From Jimgerdemannia flammicorona (Eukaryota > Mucoromycota > Endogonomycetes > Endogonales > Endogonaceae), in NCBI GenBank assembly GCA_003990745.1, contig RBNI01003541.1, positions 1 through 15,648 of the forward strand: a stretch of 15,648 nucleotides of DNA. The letters run 5' to 3'. Under the pieces are notes generated by a model, which saw only the letters and a list, made by a program, of their open reading frames with translations, was not told where the DNA came from and did not search any database. The position numbers were made by a program, and so were the translations under genes. Shown piece after piece: positions 9,021-15,648 of this stretch; position 1 is the first letter of the stretch, and the number at the start of each line of letters is the position of its first letter.

Positions 9021-9144
9021 CGAACAGATGGGACGCGACGAACGACGAGCGATCACGTGACCCGGCGATGACGTCATCATACGATCGAGCGCGGCATATG
9101 AATAACGAGTGACGAACGAACGAACGATGCAAACGAACGACGCG
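9021..9144 (+). promoter_or_regulatory. CpG-dense U3 block with CACGTG and TGACGTCA sites
   Basis: I count 24 CpG in about 124 bp, while the 8.4 kb before it has almost none. It contains TCACGTGA (9053-9060, core E-box CACGTG, the site class bound by bHLH factors such as Cbf1/Pho4/USF). It also has TGACGTCA (9069-9076, the CRE/ATF site of bZIP factors) and short GAAC/GACG repeats at 9110-9143. It lies about 200-320 bp upstream of the TATA box, where an LTR enhancer is expected. Binding is inferred from the motifs only. Confidence 0.6.
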
Positions 9145-9344
9145 GAAAATGATATTTACCTTATCCCTGACAACTGGCGCCACAGCAACAATTGCCACAG
9201 CTGCTGATCATTGCCTGGTAATTGAGGTCCTGATCACAAAGATATTCTTTACCAAAAACCACCTGACAAAGGTTGTGATCACAAACCTCATTATAGTTAC
9301 CAAATTAGTCACTCATACTTAGTCAGAAATCGCAGACCAACTTG

Positions 9345-9350
9345 TATAAA
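9345..9350 (+). promoter_or_regulatory. TATA box of the LTR promoter
   Basis: TATAAA sits within TATAAATACCCCCC (9345-9358). The same motif with its C-run occurs in the LTR-like relic at 40-52. Transcription would start roughly 25-60 bp downstream (inferred). Confidence 0.6.
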
Positions 9351-9371
9351 TACCCCCCAGTTCCCATCCGA

Positions 9372-9377
9372 AATAAA
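9372..9377 (+). promoter_or_regulatory. AATAAA polyadenylation-type signal in the LTR
   Basis: AATAAA occurs 22 bp after the TATA box. In the 3' LTR it could direct 3' end formation; in the 5' LTR it would have to be ignored or lie upstream of the cap site. It may be chance. Confidence 0.35.
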
Positions 9378-9796
9378 GCAGTTTTAGTTCAGTCCTTGAT
9401 ACCAGAATCAAGTCCCCCGCCACACACACACATTCCCCCTGAGTCTTAGTAATGACATCTAAGTGACTCTAGTATTTCTGACTAAACTCCAGAAGCCTAG
9501 CTAACTTCTGTCAGAACTGAGACCAGTATACAAATTCACAAAGACTTAAGTAAACCCATTGAACCTGAATTCCAAGGCGAATTCAGTCTGTGTACAGCAA
9601 AGAACAAGACCCTCAAAATAGGGCACAAGAGAAAGACCTTTGAAAGATAAGGCACTGCCGCTACAACTACTTAAAACAAGTACTTCCTCAACTGAAGGCT
9701 TCTTGGTACACATTGTGTACTAAGTCCCTAAGTAATAGTCCACTTCTCTAATTATCCAAAGGATAAGAGAGGGATAGAAGTGAGAGTTATTACAAC

Positions 9797-9812
9797 TTGG
9801 TAGCAGCAGATT
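9797..9812 (+). promoter_or_regulatory. Primer-binding site (tRNA primer)
   Basis: TTGGTAGCAGCAGATT begins two bases after the LTR end. TGGTAGCAG is close to the TGGTA(T/G)C-type sites complementary to the 3' end of initiator tRNA-Met used by many Ty3/gypsy and copia elements. The exact tRNA is not proven. Confidence 0.6.
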
Positions 9813-9895
9813 ACCAGCCAAGAAGGCACCAAAGAACACACTCCTGAAGTTGGAACAAGACCAACCTTAGACAGGAGTAACCCCCAGAAACAACT

Positions 9896-11755
9896 GTGAA
9901 TCCCCAAACCAGAGCCAGAGAAGCCCTTGCCATTAGGACCAGGTGGTACCAGGAAACCACAGACACAGAGACCCACCAGCTTGTAATTGACCAGACTTAC
10001 AAGGATCTATACCAGGTCTTTAGGACATACCATCCAGGACTTAGAAATATTGTCAGCTGCCGTAGATTCTATGAACTCCTCCAAGGACATATTGGAACCA
10101 CTAGGACTCCAGAATCTACTACTGTAGCCACTCAGGATTTTTTAGATTATATCTCACCCCCTGCTGCAAGAGAAGTAGCTGCCGAGTGGATTGCCTTTGA
10201 CAGATATCATCATACTCCAACCAAGACCTCCCTCTACTATAGGCTAGTTATATACTATGCCTCTGCTATAACCAGGTACAAGAACAAGCAAGCAGGCCAC
10301 CCATCCCCTACTACTGAACAAGGAGCAGGTCCATCTACTCAGCCAGAGACAGATATCCTCTTTGAAGGACCTAGTTAGTATGAGGACGCATTATCTCATC
10401 AGGGAAGGGAGTCAGATGAAGACTCTACAGGTTACCAGTCTGATGATAGTCAATAAGGAACAGCAGATCTAGGAATCTACCAAGGAACCATAGGTCAAGA
10501 AGTTCAAACCCCAGAACCAACCCAGCCACCTATACAGAGGTTTGGTTTACCCTCTCTCACAGGGCTCTTTGAGTTAATATCTGAGAATTATGTAACTCCA
10601 AGTCATACAGCACCACAACCCCACCAAGCAGAACAATCTTTAGGAGAACCTACCCCAACAGGCCTACCACCAATAGTCAACACAATAGTAGATGCCAACA
10701 TTACAGCACTGACCACCCAGCTAGCAGCACTAGCAGGAATAGTAGGACAGATTGCTGAGCAGAACAAACCAACTAAGACCTTGCGAATTCCAACATTCAG
10801 TGGAAAGAACAGCGATATCGAAAACTTCATCAATGCAGTTGATACAGACTACTGAGCAAATCAATGGAATGACAACCGAGTACCTATAGGAATGCTCACA
10901 AACAACTAGAACAGCACCCTTCAACAGCTGTTTGCCACATCAGCAGCACAAGTGGAAACAGTAGTCATATTCTTCACTGGAACAGCAGCTGAATTCTGGC
11001 AAACCTTGAAACAACACCCAGTAACCTGGGAAGCCCACCCTCAAGTCAATGGACAAGTACCTGGTAATAATAGACCAGGCTGGGATGACCATGAAGCAGG
11101 CCCAGGACTCAAGGCCTTGCTACTGACCAAATTTCGAAATGTAGCCTACATACAAGAAACATGGAACAAACTGTTCCAGATGAAGTTTCACAAGAATGGT
11201 GAAGAAGATCTAGAGACCTTTGCCACCAGAATGGATACCTATCTCAAAACTGTTAGACTTACTTACCAGGAGAACAATTTGGCCATCAATGGTACCAGAG
11301 CCAACCACCTCTTTACAGCCCTACCAGACTGGCTCACCCTGAAGATTAAGGAACAAGGTCTTCCCCAAGGATACCCCCACTACTCATGGTGCTTTGCTCA
11401 AGTACAAAGAAGAGCCCGCAAAATCCTTGCTGCACAAGCTCCATGAAATCAAGAACACAAGAAGGATAACCAAGATAGAAGAAATCCTACCAGGAGAAAT
11501 GATCAAAAGAATGACCAAAGATATGATCAAAGATATGATTAAAGGAACCAGCAAAACTCCAGAGGACCCAGACCTCCCACTGAGGATGAAAAAAGACAGC
11601 TCTGTGAAAAGGGATTGTGCTTCATCTGCAAGAAGGCAGGACATATCTCAGTCAAATATCCTGAGAAGAGAAACAGATCAGACGAACCCAGTAACCAGAA
11701 CATTACTGTCATCAGAGAAGGTCCAGGAAAGAAGAACCCTGAGAATGTCATTAAA
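9896..11755 (+). pseudogene. gag: Gag region of the gypsy polyprotein
   Basis: Gag forms the virus-like particle and packages the RNA. The frame begins at 9896 with GTG, so the true ATG is lost or lies elsewhere; an upstream in-frame TAA is at 9878. An N-terminal part of about 160 codons and a Pro/Gln-rich linker lead to a capsid-like domain at about 10785-11440 (I-P-T-F-S-G-K-N, then a W-D-D-H...L-L-L-T-K-F block and F-Q-M-K-F). A basic Arg/Asp/Gln-rich stretch follows, then a zinc knuckle at 11618-11659 (C-x2-C-x4-H-x4-Y). The last cysteine has become Tyr, a G-to-A type change. Stops: TAG 10376, TAA 10454, TGA 10853, TAG 10907, TGA 11444, TAA 11540. There are no frameshifts. Confidence 0.82.
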
Positions 11756-12190
11756 GTACAGAAGATATGGTACAAGGCTACCATCCCCACTAAGGCCCAC
11801 CCAACCAATGCTGGTTATGACCTCTACAGTAGTCAAGACCTCACTATTCCACCAAGTACCAATGCTACAGTATAAACAGGGATTGCAATACAAGCCCCCA
11901 AAGGTACATACATCCGTCTTGCTGAATAAAGCAGCCTAGCCAAAGAGTTCAACATTGGACTAGGAGGAGGAGTAGTTGACCAAGGATTTACTGGTGAAAT
12001 CCATATCATCTTGCGAAATTTTGGAGACACATCATTTGAAGTCAAAACTGGCCAACAAATTGCCCAAGCAATTATTGAAGAAATCCATCAAGATTTCACC
12101 ATTGAAGAAGTCCCCAAGCTCTCCCAGACAGACCATGGCAAGAAAGAGTTTGGATCTACCAACAAACCTCCTAGTCAAAAGGTCACTACC
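11756..12190 (+). pseudogene. dUTPase domain inside the gypsy polyprotein
   Basis: dUTPase hydrolyses dUTP to dUMP and pyrophosphate, limiting uracil in new DNA. All five motifs of the trimeric family are present in order. Motif 1 is AGYDLYS (11810-11830), followed by L-T-I-P-P. Motif 2 is E-stop-SSLA (11924-11941). Motif 3 is GVVDQGFTGE (11969-11998) with its Asp kept. Motif 4 is GQQIAQAII (12050-12076). Motif 5 is GKKEFGST (12137-12160), where a usual Gly is Glu. The length of about 140 codons is normal for the family. It follows the Gag zinc knuckle and precedes the protease in the same frame, like the gag-dut-pro order known in betaretroviruses. Stops at 11873 and 11927 break this copy. 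The motif order makes the family call strong; activity of the ancestral protein is inferred. Confidence 0.88.
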
Positions 12191-12244
12191 ATAAAGAAAG
12201 ATAATGAAAACTGGTACAAGAGAATTGCAGATAGTTATACATCA

Positions 12245-12310
12245 TGTGGATGATGCCCTCATTCTATTCGAATGTACTGCATGGAATATGTTGGTGAATG
12301 CCATGCATGC
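12245..12310 (+). pseudogene. Cysteine cluster between dUTPase and protease
   Basis: In the polyprotein frame, five Cys are arranged C-x2-C-x7-C-x6-C-x2-C with His residues at 12260-12262 and 12302-12304 (inside the last C-x2-C). A TGA at 12251-12253 lies in the first C-x2-C. The spacing suggests a small zinc-binding module, different from the CCHC knuckle of Gag. An acidic linker (E-E-T-D, N-N-E-D-E-E) follows at about 12409-12470 before the protease. I know no named family for it. Confidence 0.45.
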
Positions 12311-12499
12311 CTCTCCAAAGTTTTCAAAATACAATCTGAGAAGCATCAAGTCCCACAGACTGAGGAACCCAAACAAGACAACCCTCCTTGTGAAGGATGG
12401 GGAGAAACTGACTTTGAGGAGACTGACAGCAATTGGGACAATAATGAGGATGAAGAGCTCAACACCATCAAGAAGGAGGACAGTTACATCAAGTTCACA

Positions 12500-12910
12500 G
12501 ACCAAGTCTATAGACAGAATGTCAATGTCTTGCTTGATAGTGGTGCTACTGGAAACTACATCAGCACCAAGACCACCAAGAGAATTGGAGCTCAAAGCAG
12601 ACCAACTACTGAGAAAAGAAGTGTTACCTTTGGTGATAGAAAGACTGCACCATTGACCAAGATCTGTGAAGATCTCTTGCTCAAGATTGGCAAATATCAA
12701 GAGAAGTTGGACTTCAGTATTGTAGATCTTCCAGGACAGGACATCATCCTAGGAAAAGCCTGGTTGACCCAGCACAACCCAGATATCAACTGGAGAACCA
12801 ATGAGGTTAACCTGACCCATGAAGGCAGAAAGATCACCCTGACTCCCCAGGAAGGCACCAACCACCAAGAAATCGAAATCATCTCTGCCATTCAAATGAA
12901 GAGACTCTCT
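12500..12910 (+). pseudogene. Retropepsin-type aspartic protease of the gypsy element
   Basis: The protease matures the polyprotein. [12 protein letters not shown] (Asp-Ser-Gly at 12536-12544) is the active-site loop, and D-I-I-L-G-K-A-W-L (about 12740-12763) is the conserved C-terminal flap-side motif. This part is fully open: the frame 12272-13297 runs 341 codons from the Cys cluster through protease into RT. It is the longest open stretch in the element, and the protease itself shows no damaged key residue. Confidence 0.87.
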
Positions 12911-13029
12911 CGAAAAAAGGGAAACACCTACTTCATCTATATAGTTCAAGAAGTCACTGAAGCTACAAGCAGCCCAATTCCAACAGAAGGTCAAGAACTG
13001 TTTGAAGAATTCCAAGATGTATTCCAAGA

Positions 13030-13720
13030 CCCCCAAGGACTTCTACCCAAGCACCAAATCCAACATGGAATTGATCTTATTCCAGGATCTGAACCCCCAT
13101 ATAAGAGTATCTACCAACTGGCCCAATCTGAGCTCAAGACCCTCAAGGATGAATTGACCAAACTACTGGCCCAAGGATACATTGAACTCAGCCACTCTCC
13201 ATTTGGAGCCCCCATTCTATTTGTCAAGAAGAAAGATGGCTCTCTGCGAATGTGTATTGACTACAGAGCCCTCAATAAGATCACCATCAAGAACTGATAT
13301 ATCTTGCCCAGGATTGATGAGTTGCTATACCAAATCTTCAAGGCCAAGACCTTTTCTCTACTGGATTTGTGAAATGGCTACCACCAGATTCTCATTGATG
13401 AGAAGGACATTGAAAAGACAGCTTTCTGAACATGGTTTGGACACTACTAGTTCTGAGTCATGCCTTTTGGATTGACCAATACACCAGCAATATTCCAGTA
13501 TCTGATGAATGATATCTTTGGACCACTCCTCAACATCTGTGTCCTTGTGTATATTGATGATATACTAATCTACAGCAAGACAGTAGAGTTACACTACACC
13601 CACCTCAGATAAGTACTGACCCTCCTGCGAGAACACCAGCTCTATGCCAAGATGAGCAAGTGTAAATTCTATCAAGACCAGATTGAGTACTTAGGACACA
13701 TCATCTCTGCTGAAGGTATC
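13030..13720 (+). pseudogene. Reverse transcriptase domain of the gypsy element
   Basis: RT copies the element RNA to DNA. The order is the H-x-I-D-L...P entry block (13063-13086), [23 protein letters not shown] (to about 13275), L-L-D-L-stop-N-G-Y-H-Q-I (motif A), [11 protein letters not shown] (motif B), Y-I-D-D (13550-13561, catalytic pair intact) and Y-L-G-H (about 13687-13700). Stops: TGA 13295, TGA 13370, TGA 13427, TAG 13448, TGA 13454, TAA 13610. TGA falls where Arg (CGA) is expected from the family pattern and TAG where Gln is expected, so CpG or C loss explains most of them. Confidence 0.9.
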
Positions 13721-14402
13721 AATGTAGACCCCCGAAAGGTATCAGCCCTCAAGGATATCTCTATCCCTACTACCCTCAAGCTACTCCAGTGCTTTCTGAG
13801 TATTGCTGATTATTACCAAAGATTTATCCAAGGATACTCTGCTATTGCAGCCCCACTGACCAGCCTGGCCTGCAAAGGAGTGAACATCAAAGCTGAATGG
13901 ACCCCCAAATATACTCTGGCTATGGACCACCTCAAGAGACTCCTTACTGAGGCCCCAGTGCTGATTGCACCTGACCCTTCTATTCACCCTGACCACAGAT
14001 GCCTCTGATATTGCTATTGGAGCAGTACTCAGCTAAGAAGACCGCCCAGTGGCCTACCTTTCCCAGAAGCTCAAGCCAGCTGAGATCCGGTATACCACCC
14101 ATGAGAAGGAGCTTCTGGCTATTGTCACTACACTCCAGGAATAGTGCCATTTCCTCCTAGGACAGCCATTTGTAGCCTACACTGATCACCATGCACTGCG
14201 GTATATTCACACACAGCCTATGCTGACCCACAGACAAGCCCGCTGGATGGAAATCATTGCCAACATTGATATGGAAATCAAATATATCTCAGGCAAAACC
14301 AGTCATGTGGCTGATGGTTTCTCCAGGTACATGGAAGATGAACTTGTCTTCATGGTCAAAGTAATTGGAGATCTTACTCAAATGATCAAGGATAGCTACT
14401 AG
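13721..14402 (+). pseudogene. RT connection and RNase H domain of the gypsy element
   Basis: RNase H removes the RNA strand of the hybrid. After the RT fingers and palm comes the Y-Y-Q-R-F-I-Q-G-Y-S block (13812-13841) and the segment up to 13980. A net +1 base change near 13981-13982 then shifts the frame. The new frame gives T-L-T-T-D-A-S-D (13986-14009, catalytic Asp motif), H-E-K-E-L-L-A-I-V, Y-T-D-H-H-A-L-R-Y-I and D-G-F-S-R (end near 14328). Stops: TAA 14034, TAG 14142 (where W of E-W-R-H-F is expected), TAG 14400. This shift is the only break in frame I find from Gag to the window end. Confidence 0.85.
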
Positions 14403-15635
14403 CAAGACAGCCCCCTGACGAATTTCCTTCAATTCTGCCAAGACCCAGAGGCTGAGGTCCCAGAACCCATAAGTCAAATGGCCAAGAGATTCATCTACCA
14501 TGATGGACTTATCTACAGGGACCATGACAGAGTAGTTGTACCCAACAATGATACTCTGCGACTCAAGATCATGCAGGAACTCTATGATACTCCTGCAGCA
14601 GGACACTTTGGTTTCAAAAAGACCTACAACCTTCTCTCAAGAGAGTTCTATTGGCCAAAGATGACCAAGGATATCAAAGACTTTGTGGCCTCATGCGAGA
14701 TATGCCAAAGGTTTAAAAGTGGTAACAAGCTACCAGCAGGACTCCTGCAACCCTTACCTATTCCGAGTCACAACTGGGACCAGATTGCAATGGACTTCAT
14801 TGTCCAACTCCCCAAGACTAAGGCAGGATGGGATGCCATAGTGATATTTGTGGACTGCCTATATAAACAAGCCCATTTTGCACCCACTAAGACCACCACT
14901 ACAGCATCAGAGATTGCTGAGATCTTTCTCAACCAAGTATTTAGGCTACATAACATACCTAGCACTATCATATCTGACCGAGATGCCAAGTTCACAAGCA
15001 ACTTCTGGAAGGTATTCTTCTCCCTCTATGAAACCAAGCTGAAGTTCTCTACTGCCTACCACCCTCAGACTGATGGTCAAACCAAGCGAACCAACAGGAC
15101 TCTCAAACAGATGCTTAGCATCTTCTGCTGTTACAAGCAAAATGATTAGGACAAGTACCTAGCCCATGCCAAGTTTGCCTACAATAACAGTCAGCAAACC
15201 TCTATAAAGAAGACTCCATTTTTCCTGAACCATGGTCAACACTCAAGGACCCCAAGTACCACTGTAAAATCAGCAGTCCCAGCAGCTCAAGATCTGGCTG
15301 AGACTATTTCTGACCTTACCCGAATGACAAGAGATGCTCTCATAGAAGTACAAGACTATCAGACCAAGTATGCGAACTTGAAGCAAAGAGAAGCCTCCTA
15401 TAATATTGGTGACATAATCATGCTTAGAACAGACCATCTCCACCCAGACACTCTGGCACAACAATCAGCCAAGAAACTCCATGCTGGAAGAATTGGACCA
15501 TACAAGATCGTGGAAAAAATCAGCGAAGTCAACCACAAGTTGCAACTTCCCCACAATATCCGAGTACACCTAGTATTCCATATCAGCCAATTGGTCAACT
15601 ACCATGAAAACCCATTCCCCGAGTATACAGTTCCA
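14403..15635 (+). pseudogene. Integrase of the gypsy element (copy 2), lacks its C-terminal end
   Basis: Integrase inserts cDNA into the genome. In the H2C2 zinc module the first His position is Tyr (14583-14585), G-H-F-G (His 14604-14606) is intact, and C-x2-C at 14694-14705 is intact. In the core the first Asp is in M-D-F-I (14793-14795) and the second in S-D-R-D (14976-14978). The third acidic residue, expected 35 codons later in Q-T-E-R, is Lys (AAG, 15084-15086). A TAG at 15147 replaces the Trp of the W-D-K-Y-L block. The GPY/F module (G-P-Y-K-I-V...V-F-H-I-S-Q-L) lies at about 15504-15591. A T-run cuts the gene at 15636, before the chromodomain seen in copy 1. Residues typical of the family (Arg, Glu) are repeatedly changed at CpG positions. 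Confidence 0.9.
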
Positions 15636-15648
15636 TTTTTTTTTTTTT
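15636..15648 (-). other. T-run interrupting the integrase; possible LINE poly(A) tail
   Basis: Thirteen T replace the sequence that copy 1 shows at the same point (continuing CTACTACCTCTAATT after GTTCCA). Orientation and position resemble the LINE tail at 1777-1804, so a second minus-strand LINE insertion is likely. An assembly end or sequencing artefact cannot be excluded because the window stops here. Confidence 0.5.

Larger units (their letters stand above)
9011..9794 (+). mobile_element. 5' LTR of the Ty3/gypsy element, 784 bp
   Basis: The LTR is delimited by terminal inverted heptamers TGTAATA (9011-9017) and TATTACA (9788-9794), with a primer-binding-like sequence starting three bases later. 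Inside, in order, are a CpG-dense block with palindromic factor sites (9021-9144), palindromic GTGATCAC sequence (9271-9287), a TATA box (9345-9350), AATAAA (9372-9377) and a long R/U5 part. The matching 3' LTR lies outside the window, so the boundaries rest on the inverted ends and the PBS rather than on comparison. The flanking bases on the left (GACAT, 9006-9010) would be the target duplication. Confidence 0.8.
9011..15635 (+). mobile_element. Ty3/gypsy retrotransposon with dUTPase (copy 2), 3' end interrupted
   Basis: The order is 5' LTR, PBS, Gag, dUTPase, Cys cluster, protease, RT, RNase H, integrase. RT-RNase H before integrase is the Ty3/gypsy (Metaviridae) order. Copy 1 shows that the family ends in a chromodomain, placing it with the chromoviruses. 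From 9896 to about 13980 everything shares one frame; a single net +1 change moves the rest to another frame. It has about 20 stop codons, almost all explicable by C-to-T or G-to-A. A T-run beginning at 15636 interrupts the sequence before the chromodomain and 3' LTR. It is clearly younger or less mutated than copy 1. Confidence 0.9.

Noticed and set aside
9422..9432. (CA)n microsatellite in the LTR
   Set aside because: Only about five units; too short to note as a repeat.
11394..12700. Long frames of 150-180 codons on both strands over the dUTPase and protease
   Set aside because: They overlap the frame that carries zinc knuckle, dUTPase and protease motifs and have no motif of their own.
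13960..13990. Programmed frameshift between RT and RNase H
   Set aside because: Gypsy elements translate these domains without a shift; a single +1 base in a decayed copy is a simpler explanation.
9896..15149. Reassigned stop codons (TGA or TAG read as amino acids)
   Set aside because: All three stops occur, at sites where different residues (Arg, Gln, Trp) are expected, and the pattern fits C-to-T and G-to-A mutation.
1..15648. Classical Neurospora-type RIP as the sole cause of decay
   Set aside because: CpG is the most clearly lost dinucleotide; RIP prefers CpA. I cannot count contexts by hand well enough to exclude a RIP-like share.

Overview
The window looks like repeat-rich, methylation-decayed DNA from a filamentous fungus. 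This rests on the element types (a chromodomain-type Ty3/gypsy element and an APE-type LINE), the moderate GC content, and CpG loss of the kind left by cytosine methylation and deamination. The species cannot be named from sequence alone. I see no intact host gene, no tRNA or rRNA gene and no CRISPR array. Everything recognisable is a transposable element or a broken coding relic.

Layout. (1) 1-~525 retains normal-looking CpGs and holds an LTR-like promoter relic (TATA box, AATAAA) of a different element, plus unassigned sequence. (2) ~525-771 is a fragment of the 5' end of a LINE, minus strand. (3) ~775-1776 is a decayed copy of a Ty3/gypsy integrase with its C-terminal chromodomain. (4) 1777-~7640 is a near full-length, minus-strand LINE: poly(A) tail, ORF2 (endonuclease plus reverse transcriptase), ORF1 and 5' UTR. 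It is flanked by 14-bp copies of its target site (1762-1775 and 7641-7654), so it landed inside the gypsy copy. (5) 7655-9010 contains a possible short tail of the interrupted gypsy gene and two unrecognised coding relics. (6) 9011-15635 is a second, better preserved gypsy element of the same family. It has a 784-bp 5' LTR (9011-9794, TGTAATA...TATTACA), a primer-binding site, and one long Gag-dUTPase-protease-RT-RNase H-integrase frame. (7) The window stops in a run of 13 T that interrupts this element; it may be the tail of another LINE.

How it works together. The gypsy element would have been transcribed from its LTR and translated as one polyprotein. The unusual part is a trimeric-type dUTPase domain between the Gag zinc knuckle and the protease, followed by an extra cysteine cluster. 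All pieces stay in one frame from 9896 to about 13980. They are broken by scattered TAG, TGA and TAA codons, most of which can be explained by a C-to-T or G-to-A change, and by one net +1 frameshift near 13981. The element therefore appears dead in this copy but its architecture is readable.

Two base-composition signals stand out. About 8.4 kb (~525-8925) contains almost no CpG (one seen). By contrast 9021-9144 in the LTR has 24 CpGs in about 124 bp, with a CACGTG and a TGACGTCA palindrome.
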